A stretch of DNA of 64,000 nt from Blastococcus sp. PRF04-17 (GCF_023016265.1 NZ_CP095412.1:3286001-3350000); one strand, 5' to 3'. Positions 38,057 through 46,820 are shown, counted from the stretch's first letter. Notes: generated by a model from the sequence alone, not told the origin. Translations and numbers: made by a program.

Positions 38057-38063
38057 GTCGACA
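38057..38063. promoter_or_regulatory. GTCGACA element, cheB operon
   Basis: TTGTCGACAAAT, 252 nt before the cheB start, with AAGAATCGGTCGCC at about 38092-38105. These match the elements before the receptors, suggesting that receptors and adaptation genes are expressed together. The 305-nt gap 38005-38308 holds no other recognisable gene. Confidence 0.45.
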
Positions 38064-38308
38064 AATGGGCGAGACGCTTTCACGATTGCGCAAGAATCGG
38101 TCGCCGGCCTATTTAGTAACGGTTCGGTCGGGCCTGTTCCATTTTGCACGACGGATGCCGACAGTTCCCCCGTCGCACTTTTCCGCGCCGGGCATCTCCG
38201 CCTGCCGCGGCATCGGCGCCGGTGATCCGCTCAAGCAGCGGAGGCCGGTGCCGATACATGAAGGACAGCCTGCCGGGCTGGACTCGGCAGACAAGCAGGA
38301 GGACACGC

Positions 38309-39414
38309 GTGGACCCGATCCGGGTGATGGTGGTCGACGATTCCGTCGTCGTCCGCAAGATCGTCACCGACGTGCTCTCCGCCGACCCCGACATCGAGGT
38401 CGTGGGTACTGCCGTGAACGGCAAGCTCGCCGTCGGGAAGCTCGAGCAGCTCCAGCCCGACCTGGTCACGATGGACATCGAGATGCCGGAGATGAACGGC
38501 ATCGAGGCCGTTCGCGCGATCCGCGCCGCCACGGGGGTCAGCGCAGCCGCGTCCCGATCATCATGTTCAGCACGCTGACCGAGCGCGGTGCCTCGGCCAC
38601 CCTCGACGCGCTCTCGTCCGGCGCCAACGACTACGTCACCAAGCCGGCCAACGTCGGCAGCGTCGGCCAGTCGATGGAGAGCGTGCGCGAGCAGCTGATC
38701 CCGAAGATCAAGGCCCTGCTGGGTCGCCCGGTCGCCCCGGTCCGCCCGGCCGACGCGCCGGTCCCGCCGCCCCGTCCGGCCGCTCCGCGCACGGGCCCGG
38801 GCAAGAAGCCCGCCGTCCTGGTCATCGGCTCCTCCACCGGCGGTCCCGAGTCCCTGGCCAAGGTGCTGCCCCAGCTGCCGACGTCCCTGCCGGTGCCGGT
38901 GCTGCTCGTCCAGCACATGCCGCCGGTCTTCACCCGGCAGTTCGCCCAGCGCCTGGACCGGCTCAGTGCGCTCCGCGTCGTGGAGGCCGCCGACGGCAGC
39001 CCGCTGCTGCCCGGCACCGTGCACCTGGCCCCCGGTGACCACCACCTCGTCGTCCGGAAGAGCAGTCGCGGGCTGCACACCGGGCTCACCCAGGGGCCGC
39101 CGGAGAACTTCTGCCGCCCCGCCGTCGACCCGCTGTTCCGGTCGGCCGTGGCCGCCTACGACGGCGCCGTGCTGGGCGTCGTCCTCACCGGCATGGGCGC
39201 CGACGGCCGCAACGGTGCGGGCGAGATCCGCGCCGCCGGTGGCACCGTCGTCGTCCAGGACCAGGCGACGTCCGTCGTCTGGGGCATGCCCGGCGCCATC
39301 ACCCAGGCCGGCTACGCCGACGAGGTGCTGCCCCTGGACCGCATCCCCGAAGCCATCAACCGCCACCTGACGGGCGTCCTGACCGGAACCGTCGTCGCCG
39401 GAGGAGCCCGATGA
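38309..39414 (+). pseudogene. cheB: chemotaxis methylesterase CheB, apparent frameshift
   Basis: CheB removes receptor methyl groups and deamidates glutamines. Starting at GTG 38309 (AGGAGG upstream), the receiver domain has the acidic pair VVDDS and the phosphorylated Asp (near residue 56, TMDIEMPEMNG). The frame then breaks at a run of five G (38533-38537). One added G restores ATGGQRSRVPIIMFS, the receiver's end and Lys (YVTKP), a Pro-rich linker and the methylesterase domain with Ser (IGSSTGG), His (LVQHMPP) and Asp (TGMGADGRNG). The repaired length is 368 residues, normal for CheB. I take the break as sequence error. The cheR start overlaps the stop (ATGA). Confidence 0.9.
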
Positions 39415-40235
39415 CCCTGACCACGACCAGCTTCGACTGGGTCCGCGAGCTGGTCCACAAGGAGAGCGCGATCGTCCTGCAGCCGGGCAAGGAGTACCTC
39501 GTCGAGGCGCGCCTGCTGCCCATCGCGCGTCAGCTGGGGCTGCCCGACGTGAGCGAGTTCGTCGAGTCGGTGCGCACGAGGCCCGACCCGGACAAGAACC
39601 GACGCATCGTCGAGGCCCTCACCACCAACGAGACCTCCTGGTTCCGGGACGGCGACCCGTTCACCGCGCTGACGGGCACGGTCCTGCCCGACCTGCTCGC
39701 CAAGCGAGGCCCCAACGACCGGCTGCAGATCTGGTCCGCGGCCAGCTCCAGCGGGCAGGAGCCGTACACGATCGCGATGCTCCTCGAGGACGCGCTGCCC
39801 AACGCGTCGTCCCGGGTCTCGATCACCGCGACCGACCTCTCCCGCGAGATGGTCGAGCGCACTCGGGCCGGCCGTTTCAGCCAGCTCGAGGTCAACCGCG
39901 GGCTCCCCGCGGCCATGCTCGTGCGGCACTTCACCCGCGCGGGCACCGAGTGGGAGGTCAACGCCCCGCTGCGGCGGATGGTGGCGGCGTCCCAGTGCAA
40001 CCTGGCGGCACCGTTGCCGCGGATGGGGCCGTTCGACGTGGTGTACCTGCGCAACGTCCTCATCTACTTCGACCTGCCCACCAAGCAGGTGATCCTCCGG
40101 CGGGTGCGCGAACTCATGCGACCCGACGGCTGGCTGTTCCTCGGCGCGGCAGAGACGACGCTCGGGGTGGACGACTCCTGGGAGCGGGTCGTCGTCGGCC
40201 GCAGCTCCGCCTACCGCCCGCTGAAGGGGGCCTGA
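39411..40235 (+). CDS. cheR: chemotaxis protein methyltransferase CheR
   Basis: A 274-residue S-adenosylmethionine-dependent enzyme that methylates glutamates on the receptors. Landmarks are TNETSWFRDGDPF, the SAM-binding WSAASSSGQEPYTIAMLL, the ATDLSREMVERTRAGRF block, and FDVVYLRNVLIYFD. ATG 39411 overlaps the cheB stop by four bases. None of the receptors here ends with a CheR-binding pentapeptide, so CheR must act on them without tethering. Confidence 0.95.
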   Translation: MTLTTTSFDWVRELVHKESAIVLQPGKEYLVEARLLPIARQLGLPDVSEFVESVRTRPDPDKNRRIVEALTTNETSWFRDGDPFTALTGTVLPDLLAKRGPNDRLQIWSAASSSGQEPYTIAMLLEDALPNASSRVSITATDLSREMVERTRAGRFSQLEVNRGLPAAMLVRHFTRAGTEWEVNAPLRRMVAASQCNLAAPLPRMGPFDVVYLRNVLIYFDLPTKQVILRRVRELMRPDGWLFLGAAETTLGVDDSWERVVVGRSSAYRPLKGA

Positions 40236-40236
40236 A

Positions 40237-40620
40237 GTGCGTGCTCTGGTGATCGACGACTCGCGCGCCATGCGCCGGATCGTCTCCGGAACCCTCGAGA
40301 ACGTTGGATTCGAGGTGCAGCAGGCCGGTGACGGCCGCGAGGGTCTCGACGTCCTCGCCGGCGGCTGGGTACCCGACCTGGCCACCGTCGACTGGAACAT
40401 GCCCGTGATGGACGGGCTGCAGTTCGTCTCCGCGGTCCGCGCCAACCCGGCGTACCGCGCGATGACGATCATGATGGTGACCTCGGAGAGCGAGCACACG
40501 CAGATCGTGCGCGCTCTGGCCGCGGGCGCCCACGAGTACGTGATCAAGCCGTTCACCGCCGACGCGCTGCGGGACAAGCTCGCGCTGCTCGGCCTGCTCC
40601 CGCAGGAGGTTGCGCTGTGA
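40237..40620 (+). CDS. CheY-like response regulator 1
   Basis: A 127-residue single-domain receiver. VIDDSRAMRR supplies the acidic pocket, VDWNMPVMDG the phosphorylated Asp (near residue 52), VTSES the Thr, and YVIKPF the Lys. With no output domain, it should act like CheY on the flagellar switch or as a phosphate sink. GTG 40237 lies one base after the cheR stop, and its own stop overlaps the CheX-like gene by four bases. Confidence 0.92.
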   Translation: MRALVIDDSRAMRRIVSGTLENVGFEVQQAGDGREGLDVLAGGWVPDLATVDWNMPVMDGLQFVSAVRANPAYRAMTIMMVTSESEHTQIVRALAAGAHEYVIKPFTADALRDKLALLGLLPQEVAL

Positions 40621-41138
40621 CCGCCTTCCCCGACACCGGCGAACGCCGCCGCGCCGGCGAGCACCGCCCGGTCATCACCGAGCTGATCGACGAGCCGACC
40701 ATCCAGTCGATCGCCGAGGACGCGTGGGTCTCGCTGGTCGGCGAGGACGAGTACCTCGTCCCGGTCCCCGGCGAGCTGCCGGGGGACGTGGTCTCCAGCT
40801 GGGTGGACGTCGTCGGTCCGTGGACCGGCAGCGTCGTCCTGACGACCGGTCACGAGACCGCAGCGAACCTCACCCGTGCCCTGCTCGGCGAGCATGCTCC
40901 CGAGGCCCTGGAGCACGAGGACGTCGCCGACGCGTTCGGCGAGATCGCCAACGTGGTCGGCGGCAACGTCAAGGCGGCCCTGCCCGGTCCGTCCGGACTC
41001 AGCCTGCCCGACGTCGGCGAGGCCCCCGCGGTGCGCAACCCCGAGGACGTCGTCCGCGTCGACGTCCTGTGGCGGGGCGAGCCGCTCACCATCTCCGTGC
41101 AGGGCGCGTTGCCGCCGCTGCCCGGTGCCCATCAGTAA
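40617..41138 (+). CDS. CheX-like chemotaxis phosphatase
   Basis: A 173-residue protein of the CheX/CheC type. The helix ADAFGEIANVVGGNVKAALPG holds the ExxN pair (Glu 109, Asn 112) that in CheX and CheC positions water to dephosphorylate CheY-P; LSLPDV follows, as in CheX. The first 20 residues are a variable extension. Its start overlaps the end of the first CheY gene (GTGA) and a second CheY follows 28 nt later, so it very likely ends the signal of one or both. There is no CheZ in the window. Confidence 0.82.
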   Translation: MTAFPDTGERRRAGEHRPVITELIDEPTIQSIAEDAWVSLVGEDEYLVPVPGELPGDVVSSWVDVVGPWTGSVVLTTGHETAANLTRALLGEHAPEALEHEDVADAFGEIANVVGGNVKAALPGPSGLSLPDVGEAPAVRNPEDVVRVDVLWRGEPLTISVQGALPPLPGAHQ

Positions 41139-41166
41139 CTCCGCATCACGAAAGGTAGGTGTCCCT

Positions 41167-41529
41167 GTGAAGATCCTCGTCGCTGACGACAGCCGCGTGA
41201 TGCGGCAGATCGTCATCCGCACCCTGCGGCAGGCCGGTTACGACGACCACGACATCGTGGAGGCCGAGGACGGCGCCGACGCGCTGGCCAAGGTGTCGTC
41301 GGAGCAGCCGGACCTCGTCCTGTCCGACTGGAACATGCCGAACATGACCGGCATCGAGTGCCTGCAGGCGCTGCGCGCCTCCGGCTCGGTCGTCCCGTTC
41401 GGGTTCGTGACCTCGGAGGGCTCGGCGGACATGCGGGCGAAGGCGGCCGACGCCGGCGCCCTCTTCCTCATCGCCAAGCCGTTCACCGAGGACACGTTCA
41501 AGGAGCACCTGGACGGGGTGATCGCATGA
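41167..41529 (+). CDS. CheY-like response regulator 2
   Basis: A 120-residue receiver with ADDSRVMRQIV, the phosphorylated Asp near residue 54 (LSDWNMPNMTG), Thr in FVTSEGS and Lys in IAKPFTED. It differs from the first CheY enough to suggest a separate task. GTG 41167 has GAAAGG upstream; the stop overlaps the next gene by four bases (ATGA). Pairing of CheY 2 with the downstream divergent CheX-like protein mirrors CheY 1 with its CheX. Confidence 0.92.
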   Translation: MKILVADDSRVMRQIVIRTLRQAGYDDHDIVEAEDGADALAKVSSEQPDLVLSDWNMPNMTGIECLQALRASGSVVPFGFVTSEGSADMRAKAADAGALFLIAKPFTEDTFKEHLDGVIA

Positions 41530-42011
41530 CGACCGGAACGGTGCAGCTGCCCGCCGCCAAGGACGTCCGCGACATGCTCACCGGGCTGGTCGGCAAGCCG
41601 GTCGGCGTGAACCCCGGTGCGCCGGTCACCCCCACGCCCGACGACCCGGTGGCGGTCGCCGTCTACGTCGACCCGTACATGGCGATCAACGCCCTCTGCG
41701 TGCTGGACCTGGGGGCGGCGGCCTACACCGGCGCGGCCCTGGCCCTGCTCCCGCCCGGGGGTGCGCAGGACGCCGTCGAGGAGGACCGCGAGCTCAGCGG
41801 CCTGATGGTGGAGGCGCTGCACGAGGTCGTGAACGTGCTGTCGGCACTGTTCAACGTCCCGGGCGCCCCGCACTCGAAGCTGCACAAGCTCTACGCGCCG
41901 GGCGAGGACCTGCCGGGCGACATCGAGGGCATGCTCGCCAACTTCAACCGCCTCGACCTCGCGATCGAGGTGCCGGGCTACGGCAAGGGCGCGCTGTCGC
42001 TCGTGCTCTGA
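41526..42011 (+). CDS. divergent CheX/CheC-like protein (hypothetical)
   Basis: A 161-residue protein with no strong family signature. The helix VEALHEVVNVLSALFN (about 95-110) keeps an ExxN spacing (Glu 100, Asn 103) as in CheX and CheC phosphatases. The preceding VAVAVYVDPYMAINALCVLDLGAAAYTGAAL resembles the strand-helix pattern of that fold. It overlaps the second CheY gene (ATGA) and ends the operon. I suggest a second CheY-P phosphatase or an inactive relative, with moderate confidence. A tight hairpin (42015-42033) follows. Confidence 0.6.
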   Translation: MTTGTVQLPAAKDVRDMLTGLVGKPVGVNPGAPVTPTPDDPVAVAVYVDPYMAINALCVLDLGAAAYTGAALALLPPGGAQDAVEEDRELSGLMVEALHEVVNVLSALFNVPGAPHSKLHKLYAPGEDLPGDIEGMLANFNRLDLAIEVPGYGKGALSLVL

Positions 42012-42014
42012 CAC

Positions 42015-42033
42015 TGTCGTCCTCCGGACGACA
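42015..42033 (+). terminator. short hairpin ending the cheB operon
   Basis: Perfect 8-base arms TGTCGTCC and GGACGACA with loop TCC, four bases after the stop. Confidence 0.6.
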
Positions 42034-42111
42034 CCGCGGCCAGGAGCCGTACCCCTGCCCGCTGAGCCCACCGTCGCTCCTCGCGGAGACCCTCCGGGCC
42101 TCCACTCGTCA

Positions 42112-42143
42112 CGACCCCCGTTGCCTCTGGGCAGCGGGGGTCG
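42112..42143. terminator. hairpin between convergent operons
   Basis: 14-base arms CGACCCCCGTTGCC and GGCAGCGGGGGTCG (one G-U pair), loop TCTG, between the che operon and the convergent anti-sigma gene. Confidence 0.75.
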
Positions 42144-42151
42144 CGGCGTTC

Positions 42152-42610
42152 TCAGGCGAGGGCGGGCTGGCGGTCGTTGACCACGGAGGGCAGGCACGCC
42201 CACACGTGCTTCGCGCCGCCGTCGACGTACCAGCCGTGCGCCACGGACAGCCGCGCCACGAGGTGCAGGCCCAGTCCACCCTTCGCGGGGTCCCGGTCGA
42301 CGGCGGGCGCGGGCATGGTGTGCGGGTCCCGGTCGCTCACGTCCAGCAGCCAGCCGCCGCTGCCGGCGATGACGGTGGCCACCACCGGTGACTCCCCGTG
42401 CCGCAGCGCGTTGGAGGCGAGCTCGTCGAAGGCGAGCACCAGGCGCTCACCGGCGTTGTCCTCCTCGTCGGGCGGAAAACCCACCCCGTCGAGATGTGTC
42501 CGGAGGACGGCGCGGGCAGCCGGCAGCTCGGACAGGCTCGCGAGGTCCCAGCGCCAGATCTCCCCTCGGCCGTCCGGCAACGGCCGCAGCGGCCATGCCA
42601 GGTGCCCCAT
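42152..42610 (-). CDS. anti-sigma-type ATP-binding protein (RsbW-like HATPase)
   Basis: A 152-residue stand-alone histidine-kinase-like ATPase of the RsbW/SpoIIAB type used in partner switching. The N-box is LAFDELASNALRHG and the G-box GGLGLHLVARLS; VSDRDP takes the place of the usual G1 box. Such proteins bind a sigma factor or phosphorylate an anti-anti-sigma protein; many actinobacterial ones lack an assigned sigma partner. Start ATG 42610 has GGAGAAGG upstream; the frame extends to 42673 but without a better site. The PP2C phosphatase gene lies 88 nt upstream on the same strand, so the two may be antagonists in one switch. Confidence 0.85.
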   Translation of the reverse strand: MGHLAWPLRPLPDGRGEIWRWDLASLSELPAARAVLRTHLDGVGFPPDEEDNAGERLVLAFDELASNALRHGESPVVATVIAGSGGWLLDVSDRDPHTMPAPAVDRDPAKGGLGLHLVARLSVAHGWYVDGGAKHVWACLPSVVNDRQPALA

Positions 42611-42698
42611 GCCTTCTCCCCCGGTTCCAGAGTCCACGTCGCACGCTGGTTTCCCAGGGATGCGGGCTGTCAACCGTGAGTCCGGCCGCTTCCTGCCC

Positions 42699-44377
42699 CT
42701 ACCGGGTCAGCAGCCGGACGGCGACCAGGGCGACGTCGTCCTGGGGGGTGGTCGGCAACATCGCCGTGAGCACCACGTCGCACAGCTCGTCCAGCGGGCG
42801 GGACGCCAGCGCGGGCAGCTGACCGGTCAAGCGGGCGATGCCGTCGTCGTAGGTGCTGTCCCGCCGCTCGACCAGGCCGTCGGTGAACAGCAGGACGGTC
42901 GAGCCCGGCAGCAGCGGGAAGACCGACTCGGCGCGCTCGGCCGCAGGGTCCACGCCCAGCATCAGGTCGCCGACCGGTCCGCCGAGCACGGCGACCGTGC
43001 CGTCCGGCTCGACCACCACCGGGGGCGGGTGGCGGCGTTGGCCCAGCGAAGCCGGTCCCAGGCACCGCCCGGCCCCACCGCGCCGGAAGCGCGCTCCAGC
43101 CGGGCGACCGCGGCGGTGGCCATCGTGTCGGTGTGCATCTGCGCGATCGCCTCGTCCAGCCCCCGCAGGACGTCAGCCGGCCCGGCCCCGCTGTGGTGGG
43201 CGATGCCGCGCAGCAGCCCCCGCAGCTGGCCCATGGCCGCGGCCGCGGCGGTGTCGTGCCCGACGACGTCGCCGATGACGACCACCGGATCGCCGTCGCG
43301 CTGCAGGAATGCGTCGTACCAGTCCCCGCCGACCCTGGCGGCCTCCGCGGCGGGCACGTACCGGGCGACGACCGCGGTCCCGGCGATGGCCGGCGGCTCG
43401 GTCAGCAGGCTGCGCTGGAGCGCCTCGGCGAGCTGGGCCTGCTGGCTCTGCACGTGGACCCGGGTGATCGCCCGCGCCGCCTCGGCGGCGACCTGCCGGG
43501 CGGTGTCGATGTCCTCCTCGGTCACCGCGCGTCCCCGGTCCAGGTACAGCGTGAGCACGCCGACGGTCCGCTCCTCGTCGGTGAGGGGCAGGACGACCGC
43601 GGACTCGGGGTCGAGGGCCTCGAGCAGGTCGCGTGCCGGGCCGGCGGGCATGAGGTCGAGGACCGCCGCAACGGACTCGGTCACCGCGGTGCCGGCGTAG
43701 AGGGCCTGCGCGACGGGGGAGGAGGCCGGCAGCGAGTCCAGCCGGATCTGCGCGTAGCGCTCCATCAGCGGCCGGCGCGCCGGATCGACGTGCCAGGAAC
43801 CGATGTCGCGCGCCCGCCCCTCACGGTCGACGACCGTCACGATGCAGCCGTCCGTCAGGACGGGGACCACCAACTGGGCCAGGCGTCCCAGCGCGGCTCC
43901 GGCGTCGCGCTGCCCGAAGAGCTCGGCGCTCAGCCGAGCCAGGAGCGCGGTTCGGGCCACCGCCCGGCGGGCGGCCTGCTCGGCGGTCCGACGGTCGGTG
44001 ACGTCGAGGGCGTACACGGCCAGGCCGTCCGGTCCGGGCCACGCACGGACCTCGAGCCAGCCCCCGCTCCCGTCGGGGGCGGCCGCCTCGAACGTGAGTG
44101 GATGCCCGGTCGCCACCGCCGATCGGAACGAGGCCTCGAAGGGGCTGTCGGACAACTGAGGGACCGCGCTCCAGACCAGCCGCCCCAGCAGCTCGTCGCG
44201 GTCCCTGCCGATGAGCCGCTCGGCCTCGACGTTGACGTAGCCGATGCACCAGTCCCGGTCGAGGAAGCAGAAGGCGGCCGGCATGGTCTCGAGGAAGCGA
44301 TCGGTGACGGGTCCTGGGCGGTGTCCCGAACCTGCGGCCAGGAGTTCCGGGCCGGGCGCGGCGGCGCCGTCCTGCAT
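42699..44377 (-). pseudogene. PAS-GAF-SpoIIE/PP2C phosphatase, apparent frameshift
   Basis: From ATG 44377 (GGAGG upstream): PAS (about 25-140; DRDWCIGYVNVEAERLIGRD), GAF (about 150-300) and PP2C (about 330-559), with VGGDWYDAFLQ, GDVVGHD and, after the break, LFTDGLVERRD and DDVAL. The frame breaks near 43033, between RWANA and VVVEPDG; the third PP2C gene of this window reads RWANAGH there, and adding one C to the plus strand (GGTGGC to GGTGGCC) restores AGHPPP. The repaired protein is 559 residues. This is the only break not in a long homopolymer. It likely counteracts the anti-sigma kinase encoded 88 nt downstream. Confidence 0.85.
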
Positions 44378-44592
44378 GCGGTGCCTCCACGTCCGGCCGC
44401 CGTTGCCGCGGGCCCGCTCGGGAATGTGGCCCCGCCCCTGGAGCCGCTCACGGGGATTGTCGCGATGCCGCCGACGGCTGCCAAGCAGACGCTGAGCGCC
44501 GCGATCGACACGCCGTCCCCCGCGGACGATCGAGGCACGACCCCGGAGGCCGAGACCCTGGTCCGCGACGTCGCCGTCGAGCGGCGCACCGC

Positions 44593-45786
44593 TCAGTCGG
44601 GGTGGCGCAGCAGGTACCGGCCGAAGTGCGGCACCGTGAAGGCGATCTGGCCGCGCTCGGCGGAGTAGACGAGGCCCTTCTTGATGAGCGAGTCGCGGGC
44701 AGGGGAGAGGGACGCGGGCTTGCGGCCGAGCGAGACGGCGACCTCCGAGGTGGCCACCGCCGCGCCGTTGGGGCCGCCGAGCTCGGCCATGGCGTGCATG
44801 TACTCGCGCTCCGCGGGGGTGGCGCGGTCGTAGCGGGAGCCGAAGAAGCCGACCGCGAGCTCGGCCTCGGCGACGGGGGCGGCCATCGCCACGTCGTCCG
44901 CGGTGATGGGGGAGGCGGCGGCGAGATCCCAGGTGACCTTGCCGTAGGCCTGCACGAAGTAGGGATAGCCGTCGGCGGCCTCGTACAGCGCGTCCAGCGC
45001 CTCCGGTTCGAAGCTCACGCCCTCCCGCTCAGCGGGTGCGATGAGCGCCCGGTCGGCGGCCTCGCGCTCCAGCCGGTCGATGCGCAGGTAGCGGAAGAGC
45101 CGCTCGGAGTAGCTCTTCGAGGCCGACAGGACCGCGGGCAGGTGCGGCAGGCCGGCGCCGACGACGATCAACGGCGCGCCCTGCTGGGAGAGCTCGTGGC
45201 AGGCGGCGCAGATCGCCGAGACGTCGTCGGGCTGGACGTCCTGCATCTCGTCGATGAACAGGGCGATGCCGCTGCCGATGTCGGCGGCGACGCCGGCGGC
45301 GTCGCTGAGCAGCTCGACCAGGTCGATCTCCATGTCGCCGGAGTCGGCCCGGCCGGTGGCCGCGGGGACGTCGATGCCCGGCTGCCAGCGGTCGCGCACC
45401 CTGGCATCCGTGGCCTGCACCCGTTGGGCGAAGGCCTTCACCACGCCGAGGACCTCGTCCATCGACTCCTGGTCGCCGTGTCGCGGGCCGAGTTCGCGCA
45501 GCGCCATGTGCAGTGCCGACGACACCGGCCGCCGCAGCGACTGCTCGGGTCGCGCCTCGATCTTGCCGGTCCCCCATCCGCGCGAGATGGCCGCGGAGCG
45601 GAGCTGGTTCAGGAGGACGGTCTTGCCGACGCCGCGCAGGCCGGTGAGTACCAGCGACCGCTCCGGCCGGCCGTGCGCGATCCGCTCGAGGACGACGTCG
45701 AACGCGGACAGCTCGGAGTCACGCCCGGCCAGCTCGGGCGGGCGCTGGCCGGCTCCGGGCGCGTACGGGTTCCGCACGGGGTCCAT
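44593..45786 (-). CDS. AAA/ORC-type ATPase with C-terminal winged helix
   Basis: A 397-residue P-loop ATPase resembling archaeal-type ATPases and STAND-like switches. Walker A is GLRGVGKTV (about 48-56), Walker B LFIDEMQDV, sensor 1 VVGAGLPHLP, and the lid region is DGYPYFVQAYGKVTWDLA. The C-terminal 80 residues form a winged-helix-like domain (LGRKPASLSPARDSLIKKGLVYSAERGQIAFTVPHFGRYL). Its role is unknown; relatives are found singly in many actinobacteria and next to restriction or toxin genes. ATG 45786 was chosen because TACGGT lies 7 nt upstream, suggesting a leaderless message; GTG 45795 is an alternative. Confidence 0.8.
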   Translation of the reverse strand: MDPVRNPYAPGAGQRPPELAGRDSELSAFDVVLERIAHGRPERSLVLTGLRGVGKTVLLNQLRSAAISRGWGTGKIEARPEQSLRRPVSSALHMALRELGPRHGDQESMDEVLGVVKAFAQRVQATDARVRDRWQPGIDVPAATGRADSGDMEIDLVELLSDAAGVAADIGSGIALFIDEMQDVQPDDVSAICAACHELSQQGAPLIVVGAGLPHLPAVLSASKSYSERLFRYLRIDRLEREAADRALIAPAEREGVSFEPEALDALYEAADGYPYFVQAYGKVTWDLAAASPITADDVAMAAPVAEAELAVGFFGSRYDRATPAEREYMHAMAELGGPNGAAVATSEVAVSLGRKPASLSPARDSLIKKGLVYSAERGQIAFTVPHFGRYLLRHPD

Positions 45787-45793
45787 GTCGAGC

Positions 45794-45799
45794 ACCGTA
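45794..45799 (-). promoter_or_regulatory. possible -10 element for a leaderless ATPase mRNA
   Basis: TACGGT on the minus strand, ending about 7 nt before ATG 45786, fits the TANNNT -10 of actinobacterial leaderless genes. No ribosome site is visible before the ATG. Confidence 0.35.
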
Positions 45800-45860
45800 T
45801 GGCGTCGTCTAGATCCTGGCGTAGAGATCGGTAGAACGCGCTAGCGCGTGTCGTGAGTGA

Positions 45861-46304
45861 CTAGAGGAACGGTTGGGGCCGGCCGGCGACCCAGTCCCGC
45901 ACCGCCGCCTCCTGGCGCTGCAGCCGGCGCCCGCCGAACGGCGTCTCGGTCACGTCGAGCCGCACCATCGACCCGTCGCGCAGCCGCAGGCCGACCGAGC
46001 GGTTGCCGGCGGCGGTGACCTTCGTGACGCCGACCTCCGCGACCTCGTCGCGGTGCAGCGTGCGGTCGCGCCAGTGGTTGCGGACGACGAGCCGACCGTC
46101 GCCCGTGCCGATCGCGGCCAGCCGGAACAGGCGCCAGGCGAGGACGGGCGAGAAGACGAACACGACCACCGCGAACAGCCACTGGCTCCCGTCCGGCCGG
46201 ATGACGAACAGGAACATGCCGGCGAACAGGATGGGGAACACCGCGACCCACCCCCGGGCCCATGCCGGCGGCCGGAGGTGGACCTGCACGTCGGCGGAGG
46301 TCAC
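45861..46304 (-). CDS. PH domain-containing membrane protein
   Basis: A 147-residue protein with two N-terminal membrane helices (WVAVFPILFAGMFLFVI and WLFAVVVFVFSPVLAWRLF) and a bacterial PH-like domain (DGRLVVRNHWRDRTLHRDEVAEVGV, then GLRLRDGSMVRLDVTETPFG). This layout is common in actinobacteria as a small inner-membrane protein of unknown task. Start GTG 46304. It ends 75 nt beyond the ATPase start, on the same strand, but the gap looks like a separate promoter region. Confidence 0.8.
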   Translation of the reverse strand: MTSADVQVHLRPPAWARGWVAVFPILFAGMFLFVIRPDGSQWLFAVVVFVFSPVLAWRLFRLAAIGTGDGRLVVRNHWRDRTLHRDEVAEVGVTKVTAAGNRSVGLRLRDGSMVRLDVTETPFGGRRLQRQEAAVRDWVAGRPQPFL

Positions 46305-46393
46305 CCACGGATTGTGTCGTCTGCGCCTGTCTAGGGCTCGGGCTAGACGGCGACAGACGGGCCGACATCCCCCATCGGGTGATCACGCACCGC

Positions 46394-46399
46394 TAGCGT
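46394..46399 (+). promoter_or_regulatory. possible -10 element, leaderless holin-like gene
   Basis: TAGCGT ends 6 nt before GTG 46406. Together with the absence of a purine-rich site it suggests a leaderless transcript. Confidence 0.4.
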
Positions 46400-46405
46400 C
46401 GTCCC

Positions 46406-46777
46406 GTGATCAAGTTCGCGATCAAGGTCGTCATCCTCGCCGCGGCGTTCTTCTTCCTCACGAAGTACGACGTCCTGCCGGGCCTGAACGTCGAGGAGAA
46501 CCCGGACGGTCCGCTGGGGGTCTACGGCACCTACCTCTGGATCGGCCTGATCTTCGGCGTGGTGAACGCCTTCGTCGGCCCCGTCCTGCGGGTGCTGTCC
46601 CTACCGTTCGTGCTGCTCACACTGGGTCTGTTCCTGATCGTGATCAACGCGGCGCTGCTGGGTCTCACCGCACTGCTGACCGACCGCCTGACGGTCGACG
46701 GCTTCGGGACGGCGATCCTCGGCGGGCTCATCCTGGCCGTCGTCGGGTGGGTCGCCGACCAGCTCCTCGACCGCTGA
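46406..46777 (+). CDS. phage holin family / YvlD-like membrane protein
   Basis: A 123-residue membrane protein with four helices, including FAIKVVILAAAFFFLTKY, LWIGLIFGVVNAFVGPVLRVLSLPFVLLTLGLFLIVINAALLGLTALL and LGGLILAVVGWVADQLL. The GVVNAFVGPVLRVLSLPFVLLTLGLF block is the hallmark of the Phage_holin_4_2/YvlD group. Despite the name these are chromosomal membrane proteins, often in envelope-stress regulons, and nothing phage-like is nearby. Start GTG 46406; 57 nt separate it from the glutamate dehydrogenase gene. Confidence 0.87.
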   Translation: MIKFAIKVVILAAAFFFLTKYDVLPGLNVEENPDGPLGVYGTYLWIGLIFGVVNAFVGPVLRVLSLPFVLLTLGLFLIVINAALLGLTALLTDRLTVDGFGTAILGGLILAVVGWVADQLLDR

Positions 46778-46820
46778 TCGCCTCCCGTCGCGTCGTCGTG
46801 ACGCGCACCACCGATCGCAG

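Noticed and set aside
46406-46777. Prophage signal from the holin-type protein
   Set aside because: This family is chromosomal in many bacteria and no other phage gene is in the window.
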